From Streptomyces cucumeris (GTDB lineage: Bacteria; Actinomycetota; Actinomycetes; Streptomycetales; Streptomycetaceae), in NCBI RefSeq assembly GCF_024295805.1, contig NZ_JANCLX010000015.1, forward strand, positions 91,860-155,859: a stretch of DNA of 64,000 bases, read 5' to 3'. Below, piece by piece: positions 48,996 through 60,759 of the stretch. The translations under genes were made by a program, and so were the position numbers. How positions within the stretch are numbered: position 1 is the stretch's first letter; every line of letters starts with the position of its first letter. The notes below the pieces were generated by a model that did no database searches, was not told the DNA's origin, and saw only the letters and a program-made list of their open reading frames with translations.

Positions 48996-50690
48996 ATGAC
49001 GCAGTACCTCGCCGACCCCTCGGCCGCCACGGCACCGGAGTCCCCCGGGACTCCCGGCCGCCCCGGATGGTGGCGCGACGCGGTGATCTACCAGGTCTAT
49101 CCGCGGAGCTTCGCCGACGGCAACGGCGACGGCATGGGCGACCTCCAGGGCGTCCGCGCCCGGCTGCCCCATCTGAAGGCACTGGGCGTGGACGCGGTCT
49201 GGCTCAGCCCCTTCTACGCCTCCCCGCAGGCCGACGCCGGATACGACGTCGCCGACTACCGGGCCATCGACCCGATGTTCGGCACCCTGCACGACGCCGA
49301 CGCGGTGATCCGTGACGCCCATGAGCTGGGTCTGCGGATCATCGTCGACCTGGTCCCCAACCACTGCTCCGACCAGCACCTCTGGTTCCGCAAGGCGCTG
49401 GCGGAGGGCCCCGGCTCCCCGCTGCGCGCGCGGTTCCACTTCCGCCCCGGACAGGGCCCGGACGGCGAACTCCCGCCCAACGACTGGGAATCGATCTTCG
49501 GCGGGCCCGCCTGGACCCGCACCGAGAACCCCGACGGCACCCCCGGCGAGTGGTACCTGCACCTCTTCGCCGCCGAGCAGCCCGACTTCAACTGGGACCA
49601 CCCGGCCGTAAGGGACGAGTTCCGCTCGGTACTGCGGTTCTGGCTGGACCTCGGTGTCGACGGCTTCCGCATCGATGTGGCCCACGGTCTGGTCAAGGCG
49701 GCGGGACTGCCCGACCTCGGCCGCGCCGGACAGCTCAAGCTGCTGGGCAACGACGTACTGCCGTTCTTCGACCAGGACGGGGTGCACGCCATCTACCGGA
49801 GCTGGCGCACCGTCCTGGAGGAGTACCCCGGTGAGCGCATCGGGGTCGCCGAGGCGTGGACCCCCACCACCGAGCGCACCGCGCGCTACGTCCGCCCCGA
49901 CGAGCTGCACCAGGCGTTCAACTTCCACTTCCTGGGCGCCGAGTGGGACGCGGAGCGGCTGCGCGAGGTCATCGACGATTCCCTGGACGCGATGCGGCCG
50001 GTGGGCGCCCCCACCACCTGGGTGCTCTCCAACCACGACGTGGTCCGGCACACCACCCGCTACGCCGACGGCGACCCCGCGCGCGGACTGCGCCGGGCCC
50101 GTGCCGCGACCCTGCTGATGCTGGCGCTGCCCGGCTCCGCCTATCTCTACCAGGGCGAGGAGCTGGGCCTTCCGGAGGTCACCGACCTTCCCGACGGGGC
50201 GCGCCAGGACCCCGCGTTCTTCCGCACCTCCGCCGACGGGCAGACCGGGCAGGACGGCTTGCGGGACGGCTGCCGGGTACCGATCCCGTGGGCGGGCACC
50301 GAGGCCCCGTATGGCTTCGGCCCCCGTGCGGGCGGGCCGAGCTGGCTGCCCCAGCCCGAGAGCTGGGCCGGGCTCAGCGTCGAGGCCCAGACCGGACGTC
50401 CGGGCTCCACGCTGGAGCTGTACCGCGAGGCGCTCACCGTGCGCCGGGCTCATCCGGCGCTCGGTGCGGGGGAGTCGGTGGAATGGCTGGCGGCACCCGA
50501 CGGGGTGCTGGCCTTCCGCCGCCGGGCGGGCGGTGACGGCCCGGACTTCGTCTGCACGGTCAACACCACCGGTGAGCCGGTCGCGCTGGCCGCTCCGGGC
50601 CGGGCGCTGCTGGTCAGCGACGGGGAGCTGCCGCGCGGCGAGGGCGAGGTCACCCAGGCCCCCGACACGGCGGTCTGGTGGGCGGTGTGA
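48996..50690 (+). CDS. aglA: GH13 alpha-glucosidase (right copy)
   Basis: 564 residues, cytosolic. Catalytic Asp in GFRIDVAHG, Glu in GVAEAWTP and Asp in LSNHDVVRH. It begins WWRDAVIYQVYPRSFADGNG, almost the same as the left copy; the two are paralogs across their length. It hydrolyses the imported maltose and maltodextrins. Co-transcribed with malEFG; its stop overlaps the start of the right LacI gene (GTGA). Gene symbol follows the equivalent position in S. coelicolor, from memory. Confidence 0.93.
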   Translation: MTQYLADPSAATAPESPGTPGRPGWWRDAVIYQVYPRSFADGNGDGMGDLQGVRARLPHLKALGVDAVWLSPFYASPQADAGYDVADYRAIDPMFGTLHDADAVIRDAHELGLRIIVDLVPNHCSDQHLWFRKALAEGPGSPLRARFHFRPGQGPDGELPPNDWESIFGGPAWTRTENPDGTPGEWYLHLFAAEQPDFNWDHPAVRDEFRSVLRFWLDLGVDGFRIDVAHGLVKAAGLPDLGRAGQLKLLGNDVLPFFDQDGVHAIYRSWRTVLEEYPGERIGVAEAWTPTTERTARYVRPDELHQAFNFHFLGAEWDAERLREVIDDSLDAMRPVGAPTTWVLSNHDVVRHTTRYADGDPARGLRRARAATLLMLALPGSAYLYQGEELGLPEVTDLPDGARQDPAFFRTSADGQTGQDGLRDGCRVPIPWAGTEAPYGFGPRAGGPSWLPQPESWAGLSVEAQTGRPGSTLELYREALTVRRAHPALGAGESVEWLAAPDGVLAFRRRAGGDGPDFVCTVNTTGEPVALAAPGRALLVSDGELPRGEGEVTQAPDTAVWWAV

Positions 50691-51721
50691 GCGCGCCCCT
50701 GCCGCCCCGGCTCGCCGACATCGCCGTCCAGGCACAGGTCAGCGAGGCCACCGTCAGCCGGGTGCTCAACAGCAGGACGGGGGTCGCGGACGCCACCCGG
50801 CAGCGGGTGCTCGCGGCCCTCGACGTCCTCGGCTACGAACGGCCGGTGCGGCTGCGGCGGCGCAGCGCCGGGCTGGTGGGCCTGGTGATCCCCGAGCTCA
50901 TCAACCCGATCTTCCCCGCCTTCGCGCAGGTCATCGAACAGGTGCTGGCCGGACACGGCTACACCCCGATCCTGTGCACCCAGATGCCCGGCGGCGCCAC
51001 CGAGGACGAACTGGTGGAGCAGTTGGAGGAGCGCGATGTGGTCGGCATCGTCTTCATGTCCGGACAGCACTCCGACACCACCGCCGATCCGGCCACCTAT
51101 CTGCGGCTGGCCGAACGCCGGGTGCCGTTCGTGCTCATCAATGGCTACCACGAGGGCATCCGGGCGCCGTTCGTCTCCCCCGACGACCGGTCGGCGGCGC
51201 GGATGGCGGTGAACCACCTCGCCGCCCTCGGGCATGAGCGGATCGGGCTCGCGGTGGGGCCCGCGCGCTACGTTCCGGCGCGGCGCAAGGTCGAGGGGTT
51301 CACCGCGGCGATGGGCGAGGTCTTCGGCCTGCGCCCCGCCGAGGCCGGGGAGCTGGTCCGGCACACCCTGTTCAGCGTCGAGGGCGGACAGGTGGCCGCG
51401 GCCGCGCTGCTGGACCAGGGCTGTACGGGCTTCGTCTGCGGCAGCGACCTGATGGCGCTGGGGGTGATCCGGGAGGCGTCCCGGCGCGGTCTGAGCGTCC
51501 CTGGGGACGTCTCGGTGGTCGGCTTCGACGACTCCCCGCTGATCGCCTTCACCGATCCGCCGCTGACGACGGTCCGTCAGCCGGTGCAGTCGATGGCCAC
51601 CGCGGCGGTGGGCGCGCTGCTCGAGGAGCTCGCCGGGAACCCGGTGCAGTGCACCGAGTTCGTCTTCCAGCCCGATCTGGTGGTGCGCGGATCCACCGCG
51701 CAGGTCCGCCGCGGCGGTTGA
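50687..51721 (+). CDS. LacI-family repressor (right copy, MalR-like)
   Basis: 344 residues: helix-turn-helix RLADIAVQAQVSEATVSRVL, hinge LGYERPVRLRRRSAGLVGL, effector domain with NGYHEGIRAPFVSPDDRSAA and VVGFDDSPLIAFTDPPLTTV. GTG at 50687 overlaps the aglA stop and is preferred to a GTG three codons earlier. As last gene of the mal operon it could give autoregulated repression. It is clearly paralogous to the left LacI protein; which of the two is the main MalR cannot be decided from sequence. Confidence 0.88.
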   Translation: MSAPLPPRLADIAVQAQVSEATVSRVLNSRTGVADATRQRVLAALDVLGYERPVRLRRRSAGLVGLVIPELINPIFPAFAQVIEQVLAGHGYTPILCTQMPGGATEDELVEQLEERDVVGIVFMSGQHSDTTADPATYLRLAERRVPFVLINGYHEGIRAPFVSPDDRSAARMAVNHLAALGHERIGLAVGPARYVPARRKVEGFTAAMGEVFGLRPAEAGELVRHTLFSVEGGQVAAAALLDQGCTGFVCGSDLMALGVIREASRRGLSVPGDVSVVGFDDSPLIAFTDPPLTTVRQPVQSMATAAVGALLEELAGNPVQCTEFVFQPDLVVRGSTAQVRRGG

Positions 51722-51851
51722 CCCCGCGGGGCGGCTGACCGGGGGACACCTAGATCCAAACGACACGGCCTGGGGGAGATGACCGGCCCGACCGGCCGGG
51801 CGCGTGGGGCCCGCGCACGGGCCCCCGGCCGGCCGGACCGGAGACGTGCCT

Positions 51852-51893
51852 GAACGTAACACCGCCGCAATCGCTTGCGAAAGGTCTTGCAAG
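51852..51893. promoter_or_regulatory. MalR-type operator region upstream of pullulanase
   Basis: Contains GAACGTAACA (51852-51861), the inverted GCAA-TCGC-TTGC (51867-51878) and CTTGCGAAAGGTCTTGCAAG (51874-51893). Half-sites match those at malE and at the left GH13 gene. GAACGTAACA is the reverse complement of the -10 block there, so a promoter pointing to the left is possible as well. TTGCGA 17-18 nt before AATCGT may serve the pullulanase gene. Confidence 0.55.
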
Positions 51894-51936
51894 AAGGAAT
51901 CGTCCGCGCCCCGGACCACGAAGGAGTCCCCACCCC

Positions 51937-54570
<2,634 letters not shown>

Positions 54571-54595
54571 CCCGCCGGGCGCGACGGGGACCGGC

Positions 54596-56545
54596 TCAGC
54601 GCAGGGAGTCGAGCCGGTCCCCGTCGGCCAGCCGGGCCTTGAGGTCGGCGTGCGCCCCGGCCGTGGCGGGCAGGGTCAGCTCCCGGCCCCAGGCCCGGCC
54701 CCGGACCCCGCCGCTCGCCGCGATCGAGGTCACCTGACGGCTGCCCGCCGCCAGCAGGTACCACCGCCCGGACTGCGACTTCCACAGCACCCCGGCCAGC
54801 ACCCGCGGCTCGCGCGGACCGCACGCCGGGGAGTCGTCGGCGCTCGCCGCCACGGCGCCCTCGGCGCCCCGCCGCACGCCCCAAGGCTGGAACTGGGCCA
54901 GCACCCGGCTGCCCCGGCCCCGCCAGGTCTCCGCCCGGGTGCACAGCCACGCCGCCCGGCCGCCCGCCTCGGGCAGCGACTGGGCCGCGAACCGCCAGGT
55001 GTTCACCCGGCGCACGCCCCGGGCCTGCATCACCGGCAGCCGGCAGGCGGTCCGCGCCCAGCTCATCCGCGCCGCGCGCCCCGCCACATCACGCGGTGTC
55101 CGCGCTCCCGGCGGGCCGTAGGTCAGCCGTGCCGGGGAGAGCTCACCGAGGTCGACCACCAGCCGCGAACCCAGTTGCAGCGCGGGCCAGCCACGGCACG
55201 GCCGAAGCTGCGGCATCGTCCGCACCGGATCGGTCACCCCGTCCGGGGCGCGGTGCACCGGACGCGCCGGCTGCGCCGGGTGCAGCAGGTCCCGGACCGC
55301 GGCCCGGCGCACCCACGGGGCCGTCAGATAGCGCACATTGCCGTCCGTACGGGTCAGCACCAGCGCCGTGGAGTCGGCCGCGTCCGCGGCGTCCAGCCGG
55401 GCCAGGTCCAGCGCCACCGCACCGCCGTCGGCGCCGTCCGCCTCCGCGTACCGCGCGATCCGCAGCCCGTCGTAGAGCAGCACCACCGCCGCCTGGTCCA
55501 CCTCGCCCGCGAAGAGGAGCTGCGGCGGCCCGGACGGCGGCCCGGACTGCGTACCCGCCGTGGTCGAGACCCGCACCGAACGGCCGGGCCGCGCCCAGAC
55601 CGCCAGCGCGCGGCGCAGCAGCGCGGTGTCGTCCGTGCGCTCACCGCGCGCGGGCCACACCGAGAAGTCCACCCGGCTCGCGGTGCGCCACGCGTCCGGC
55701 GTCGCACGGGTCAGCCGGTCCGGATCCAGGGCCCGTTCGGCGGCGGGGTTACGGGCGTACGAGGGGGCCGCGGCGCCGCCCGGCCCCCAGCCGTCGCCCG
55801 GCATCCCCAGCAGGGTGCCGCACACCACCAGCGCCACCACGGCCACCAGCAGCGCCCGTAGATGCTGACGGCGGCGCATCAGATCGGTCGGCCGCGCCTG
55901 GAGCGAACATGCGTCGAACTCGGCCGACTCCAGCGGTGATCCGTCCCGGCTGCCCGCGGGCTCCGGTACGGCGTCCGCCTCGGCGAGCGCGCTCCGCGCG
56001 TCGTCGACCCCGGCGGTCTGGAGCAGTTTGCGCACCTCGCGGTCCTCCAGCCGCTCCAGCTCGCGCAGCACGTACGCGGCGCGGCCGGGGCCGGAGAGTT
56101 CGGACAGCGCCTGGTCCAGGGCGAGTTCATCGGCGCCGCCGGAACGCGGGAACAGCCGCAGCCCGAACACCTGCGGCAGCGGCGGCGGAATCCGCCACCA
56201 GCGGCGCGGCCCGGCGGCCCGCAGCGCGGTGCGCAGCACCCGCAGCCGTACATAGGCGTAGCCCGCGTCGGCCGCCGCGCCCTTCGTCCCGCGCTGCCAC
56301 GGCAGTTCGACATCGGGACGCGGATCCTGCCCGGCGCTGCCGGAGCGGTTGCGGGGCAGCGCGCGCTGCGCCAGCGCATGCGCGGCCAGCACCCGCCGGG
56401 TGCGTCCCATACCGGGCGGCAGGATCAGATATCCCAGCCGCACCAGCCGCGGGTAGTGCTCGACGATGGCGGCCTCGGCCTGCTCGACGTCGATCGGGCC
56501 GGTGGTGTCGTCGTCGAGGGTGGCTGTCGCCTGGTGCTGTTCCAC
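54596..56545 (-). CDS. Sigma-like/transmembrane/exported-domain protein (649 aa)
   Basis: Three-part protein. Residues 1-205 resemble a degenerate ECF sigma factor: an N-terminal helix (AAIVEHYPRLVRLGYLILPP) and a sigma-4-like part (LDQALSELSGPGRAAYVLRE, then REVRKLLQTAGVDDARSAL). A single helix (about 230-247, LLVAVVALVVCGTLLGM) follows, and residues 250-649 would lie outside the cell, with no recognised domain. Similar proteins appear conserved in Streptomyces as far as I recall. It could be a regulator tethered to the membrane. It is convergent with the pullulanase gene (25 nt). Confidence 0.7.
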   Translation of the reverse strand: MEQHQATATLDDDTTGPIDVEQAEAAIVEHYPRLVRLGYLILPPGMGRTRRVLAAHALAQRALPRNRSGSAGQDPRPDVELPWQRGTKGAAADAGYAYVRLRVLRTALRAAGPRRWWRIPPPLPQVFGLRLFPRSGGADELALDQALSELSGPGRAAYVLRELERLEDREVRKLLQTAGVDDARSALAEADAVPEPAGSRDGSPLESAEFDACSLQARPTDLMRRRQHLRALLVAVVALVVCGTLLGMPGDGWGPGGAAAPSYARNPAAERALDPDRLTRATPDAWRTASRVDFSVWPARGERTDDTALLRRALAVWARPGRSVRVSTTAGTQSGPPSGPPQLLFAGEVDQAAVVLLYDGLRIARYAEADGADGGAVALDLARLDAADAADSTALVLTRTDGNVRYLTAPWVRRAAVRDLLHPAQPARPVHRAPDGVTDPVRTMPQLRPCRGWPALQLGSRLVVDLGELSPARLTYGPPGARTPRDVAGRAARMSWARTACRLPVMQARGVRRVNTWRFAAQSLPEAGGRAAWLCTRAETWRGRGSRVLAQFQPWGVRRGAEGAVAASADDSPACGPREPRVLAGVLWKSQSGRWYLLAAGSRQVTSIAASGGVRGRAWGRELTLPATAGAHADLKARLADGDRLDSLR

Positions 56546-56584
56546 GTCTCACAGAACGAGTGGCGGGGCGGGTTGGTCACCTCA

Positions 56585-56619
56585 CCGGCCCCGCGGCGGT
56601 CATCCCGCCGCGGGGCCGG
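56585..56619 (-). terminator. Terminator of the GH89-like gene
   Basis: Perfect 15-bp stem (56585-56599 and 56605-56619) with a 5-nt loop TCATC, 16 nt after the stop of the alpha-N-acetylglucosaminidase gene on the minus strand. Confidence 0.7.
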
Positions 56620-56634
56620 CCGACCGGACCGGGC

Positions 56635-59600
56635 CTACGCGACCTTCCAGCCGCTGAACTCCACGGTGCCGCGGTCGCCGCTGCCGCCGCCCGCCGCGCT
56701 CATGAACATCCCGGCGTCCTGCGCCGCCGCCGCGCCCGGCGCGGTCACCGTCGCCACCTTCCGCCAGGTCGCGCCGTCGTCGGTGGACAGCTCACCGGTG
56801 TACGCGGTGGCGGCGGTGCGGGTCAGCCGCAGCAGTACGGGCGCCTTCACACCGGTGATCCGCTGGTAGCTGTCCAGCGTGCCGTCACCGCCGGAGTCGT
56901 ACGACAGCACCACGCCGTTGGCCGGGGTGACGGACAGATTGACGAAGCCGGGTGAGCCCGCCGTGGCCAGTGCGTTGCGGACCACGATCCCGGCGCGCGC
57001 CCACGGGCCGGTGACCGCCTGGGCGTCGACCCGCACCGTCACCGACCTCCCCGCGGTCAGGGCGCCCGCGCGGTAGACCGCGCCGAACTCGGCGGTGCCC
57101 TTCCACAGATCCGCGCCCCCGCCGTCGATCGCGAACCGCTGCCCGAGCTGCCCGAAGACCGCGCCGTTGGTGGTGACCGTCCGCCAGCCGTCGGCCAGCG
57201 GACCGGCGATCCACAGGGAGCCGGTGCGTACCGCCCGCACCCGCTTCTCCCCGCGCGGCCCGTAGACCACGCCCAGTTCGTAGGGCAGGGCCGTCAGCGG
57301 ATCCGCGGGCGGTCCTTCGGGGGCGGTGGCGCGCCAGTGGACCTGCCCGGTGCCGCCCGCCCGTACCGAGTCCAGCGAGGTGGGGCCCTGCGGCTCGGGC
57401 TCAAGACCGGTCACGGTGAGCCCGAAGTCCACCTGGCCGGTGGCCCGCAGCCCGTTGACGTTGCGCAGCGCGGCGGTGATGGTCGCGGTGGAACCGGGCG
57501 GCAGGGCGGCCGGTTCGGTGGTCACGGTCAGCGTGCCCTGGTACGGGGCCCCGGCCAGGGTGTCGTACACCCGCTGGGCGGTGCGGTGGGCGTCGGTCGT
57601 GGGCCGTACCGGATAGCTGGTGCGCTCCCGGGTCCAGGGCTCCTCGACGGCGTACCAGTCGAAGGTGCGCGGGGCGCGGCCCTCGGCGAGGGCGTCCTCC
57701 AGTTCGTCGAGGTAGGAGCGCCACTGAGGGAGGTGGAAGTCGGCGATCAGGCCGTTCCAGTCGCGGTTGGCGTAGTTGGCCAGTTTGCCGCCGTCGGCGG
57801 TGACCCGGTCCGCCCAGGTGGTGATCAGCGTCCGGGCGGCGTGTTCGAGCCGGGCGGACTCGGCCTCGCCGGTGGCCATCCGCTTGGCGTCCTCCAGCCA
57901 CGGGCCGAGGAGGAACCGGCGGTGCGCACCGGTCATATCATCGCTCAGCCGCATCAGTTTCAGCCACAGCCGGGACAGCGCCCGGAAGGTGGGCAGGTCC
58001 TTGCGCCGGTACGCCTCCTGGAGCTGGGGGATGAGCTGCCAGGACCGGTTGGCCAGCGCCTGCCGGGCGATATCGGTCAGATCGTGGCGGTAGGCGTCGC
58101 TGTCGCGCAGCGCGGGCGCCACCGCCAGCAGGGCCGCCAGCGCCGGGTCGAAGCCCGCCGGGTCGAACGCCGGGGTGTGGGTGGCGTAGTTGGTGCCGGA
58201 GCGGGCGGTGAGGCTGGGCCGGGCGGCGAAGACGGAGTCGTGCGGACGGCCGTCCTTGCTGCTGATCTCGTACGCGGTGTCGCGCAGTGCGGCGTACGCC
58301 TCCCGGCCCCGTTCGTCGCGTCCGCCGAGCCGGACGTCCGCGTAGTCCCGGAACCAGGCGGTGCGGTCCACCGGCTCGTCCCGCCAGGCCAGTTCGCTGA
58401 AGAGCTCGAAGGCCGCCGGGTCCCGTTCCGCCGCCTCGGCCATGTAGGCCGTGCCGACCAGGGTGCCCCCGGGCTTGTCACGCCACGTCGTGAACCGCTC
58501 CGCCCACATATGGGTCTTGGCGCCGATGGTGGTGCGGCCGCCGAAGTTGGGGATGGTGCCGAACGCGTACGGCACCCGGCCCCAGTCCTTCTCCCGGTCG
58601 GTCACCGTGTCCAGGTCCGACAGACCGTCCACCACCAGCATCCGGTCGTGGTCCACCGCGTCCAGCAGATCGCGCCGGGGGTTCTCCTGCCAGCCGAGGA
58701 TCACCCAGGTGGCACCGGGCCGGGAGGTCTGCAGCGCCTTCTCCACCGCGCGGGCGGCGTCGGGCACCGGGACGTCGCCCGGGTCGCCGCCCTCGTGCAG
58801 CAGATCCATCTTGAACAGGTCGACCGGGCCGAAGAGCTCGTGCTGGTGGCGGTAGAACGCGGCGGCCACCTTCCGGAAGGACTCGGTGCGCGGATCGAGC
58901 CAGTCGGGGCGCTTGAGTCCGGCCCAGTCGCCCTGCGGCACGGTACGCGCGCCCGGATTGCGGTCGGCGAAGCCGTCGGGCACGGTGCCGAAGTAGCCGG
59001 GGAGGACGGGACGCATGCCCAGTTCGCGCAGCCGGCCGGTGATCCGGCGCCCCAGCGCGGCCCGCTTGGCCAGCAGTTCGGGGGAGACCGGCCCGCCGTA
59101 CCCGCTCATGTTCTGGAGCAGCCACCAGGGCTGGTGGGAGGGGGCCGGGAGCCAGCCGCGGGCCTCGGCGTCGGAGTAGCCGAAGTCCTTCAGCAGCCGG
59201 TGGTAGACGGCCTCCTGGCCCGGGGTGACCAGCAGTTCGTTGCAGCCGTGCAGGGCCGCGATGTCGATCAGATGCTCCCAGCGGTCCCAGTCCGCGAAGG
59301 GGGCCGTGTAGCCGTCATGGGTGTCGTTGAACGCGAAGCGGTGCGGCAGCGTGGTGGAGCGGGCGACCGGGCGGTCCGGCGCGGGCAGCTTCCGCGGCAG
59401 TCCGAGCTGATCGCCGGACCAGGTGAGCTGCGCGTGGCAGACGTACTTCAGATACCAGTGGACGCCGGTGAGCAGCACCGCCGGACTGGTTCCGGCCACG
59501 GTCAGCCGTCCCGTGGAGCCGGTGACCTCGAACCGTTCCCTGCCGCCGCCGGGCGACAGTGCCGTCAGCCGGAACTGCCCGGCGTGGTCCGGGAGCAGCC

Positions 59601-59775
59601 GCCGCAGCGCGTCATGCGCGGGCGCGGTGTCGAATGCGGTCACGGCGGGGTCCTGTGGACTGTCCTGTGCCCCGGTCCGGCTCTCCGCGGCGGCGGGGAC
59701 GGTGCTCCCCAGCGCGGCTCCGGCTCCGAGTGCTCCGGCGGTTCCGATCAGCGTGCGTCTGCTCAGGTCGCTCAT
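56635..59775 (-). CDS. Alpha-N-acetylglucosaminidase, GH89-like, exported
   Basis: 1046 residues. Tat-type signal (DLSRRTLIGTAGALGAGAAL, then PAAAES). The central part matches the NAGLU fold: HWYLKYVCHAQLTWSGDQ, HGCNELLVTPGQEAVYHRLL, WWLLQNMSGYGGP, FKMDLLHEGGDPGD and VILGWQENP, with candidate acidic catalytic residues in MDLLHEGGD and GWQENP. The last ~200 residues form an extra beta-rich domain (SGGDGTLDSYQRI..., like a DUF1349/lectin-type module). It should cleave terminal alpha-GlcNAc from glycans. The ATG at 59775 has GGGGGG 4 nt upstream. Confidence 0.87.
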   Translation of the reverse strand: MSDLSRRTLIGTAGALGAGAALGSTVPAAAESRTGAQDSPQDPAVTAFDTAPAHDALRRLLPDHAGQFRLTALSPGGGRERFEVTGSTGRLTVAGTSPAVLLTGVHWYLKYVCHAQLTWSGDQLGLPRKLPAPDRPVARSTTLPHRFAFNDTHDGYTAPFADWDRWEHLIDIAALHGCNELLVTPGQEAVYHRLLKDFGYSDAEARGWLPAPSHQPWWLLQNMSGYGGPVSPELLAKRAALGRRITGRLRELGMRPVLPGYFGTVPDGFADRNPGARTVPQGDWAGLKRPDWLDPRTESFRKVAAAFYRHQHELFGPVDLFKMDLLHEGGDPGDVPVPDAARAVEKALQTSRPGATWVILGWQENPRRDLLDAVDHDRMLVVDGLSDLDTVTDREKDWGRVPYAFGTIPNFGGRTTIGAKTHMWAERFTTWRDKPGGTLVGTAYMAEAAERDPAAFELFSELAWRDEPVDRTAWFRDYADVRLGGRDERGREAYAALRDTAYEISSKDGRPHDSVFAARPSLTARSGTNYATHTPAFDPAGFDPALAALLAVAPALRDSDAYRHDLTDIARQALANRSWQLIPQLQEAYRRKDLPTFRALSRLWLKLMRLSDDMTGAHRRFLLGPWLEDAKRMATGEAESARLEHAARTLITTWADRVTADGGKLANYANRDWNGLIADFHLPQWRSYLDELEDALAEGRAPRTFDWYAVEEPWTRERTSYPVRPTTDAHRTAQRVYDTLAGAPYQGTLTVTTEPAALPPGSTATITAALRNVNGLRATGQVDFGLTVTGLEPEPQGPTSLDSVRAGGTGQVHWRATAPEGPPADPLTALPYELGVVYGPRGEKRVRAVRTGSLWIAGPLADGWRTVTTNGAVFGQLGQRFAIDGGGADLWKGTAEFGAVYRAGALTAGRSVTVRVDAQAVTGPWARAGIVVRNALATAGSPGFVNLSVTPANGVVLSYDSGGDGTLDSYQRITGVKAPVLLRLTRTAATAYTGELSTDDGATWRKVATVTAPGAAAAQDAGMFMSAAGGGSGDRGTVEFSGWKVA

Positions 59776-59942
59776 GCGCCCCCCAACGGACAACGGCCAA
59801 GGGTCCCTCTGCGAACGGCACTTAACCAGTGTTGTGGGGTGGGAGCAATGGGGTGTTCGGGGCGCGAAAGGCCCGCTTCAGCGCTCGCGTCCGGTTCCGG
59901 CCCGGCCCGCGGCTCTTCCCGCCGGGCCCCGGTCGGCCCCGG

Positions 59943-60590
59943 TCAGCCCCGGTCGAGGTAGGCCAGGACGGCCAGCACCCGGCGGTTGTCGTCGTCGGAG
60001 GGCGGCAGTCCCAGCTTGCCGAAGATGTTCGAGGTGTGTTTGGCCACCGCCCGCTCGGTGACCACGAGCTGGGCCGCGATCGCCGCGTTGGACCGGCCCT
60101 GTGCCATCAGCTCCATCACCTCGCGCTCCCGCGGGGTGAGGCGGCCGATCGGCCGGTCCTGGGCACGCCGGTCCAGCAGTTGCGAGATCACCTGCGGATC
60201 CATCGCGGTACCGCCCCCGGCCACCCGCCGCACCGCGTCGATGAACTGGTCGGCGTCGAACACCCGGTCCTTGAGCAGATAGCCGATCCCGCCGCTGCCG
60301 TCGGCCAGCAGCTCACGCGCGTACAACTGCTCCACGTGCTGGGAGAGGACCAGCACCGGAAGGCCGGGGCGGGCCCGTCGCGCGGCCAGCGCGCACTGCA
60401 GCCCCTCGTCGGTGAAGGACGGCGGCAGCCGTACGTCCACCACCGCGACATCGGGCTTCAGTTCCTCGAAGGCCCGGGTGAGCCCCGGACCGCTGTCCAC
60501 GGCGGCCGCGATCTCGAAGTCGTACGCCTCCAGCATCCGCACCAGTCCGTCCCTGAGCAGGAACAGATCCTCGGCGATCACAACGCGCAC
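59943..60590 (-). CDS. NarL/LuxR-type response regulator
   Basis: 215 residues. Receiver domain with the acidic pair in VVIAEDLFLLRDGL, phospho-acceptor Asp in VAVVDVRLPP and Lys in GYLLKDRVFD; LuxR-type helix-turn-helix LTPREREVMELMAQGRSNAA at the C-terminus. GTG at 60590 is preferred (GGAG 9 nt upstream, usual family length), an ATG at 60611 is possible. Its kinase is not adjacent: the only histidine kinase here is 2 kb upstream (62532-63809), beyond two other genes on the same strand. Confidence 0.9.
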   Translation of the reverse strand: MRVVIAEDLFLLRDGLVRMLEAYDFEIAAAVDSGPGLTRAFEELKPDVAVVDVRLPPSFTDEGLQCALAARRARPGLPVLVLSQHVEQLYARELLADGSGGIGYLLKDRVFDADQFIDAVRRVAGGGTAMDPQVISQLLDRRAQDRPIGRLTPREREVMELMAQGRSNAAIAAQLVVTERAVAKHTSNIFGKLGLPPSDDDNRRVLAVLAYLDRG

Positions 60591-60702
60591 GTGACGGCTC
60601 CAAGAGGTCATCGGGCCCCGGGTCGGGGCGGGGGCAGGGGCGGACGCGTCGAATGTACCGCTCACGGGGGCGGGCCCCCGGTCCGCGCCACGGGCGGACA
60701 CC

Positions 60703-60752
60703 ACGCACCGGGCGGGCCGTACCCCCGTGGAGGTCCGGCCCGCCCGGTGCGT
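60703..60752 (-). terminator. Terminator of the lipoprotein gene
   Basis: Perfect 16-bp stem ACGCACCGGGCGGGCC (60703-60718) with its complement at 60737-60752 and an 18-nt loop, 7 nt after the stop codon. Strong evidence that the lipoprotein transcript ends before the response-regulator gene. Confidence 0.75.
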
Positions 60753-60759
60753 ACGGGGA

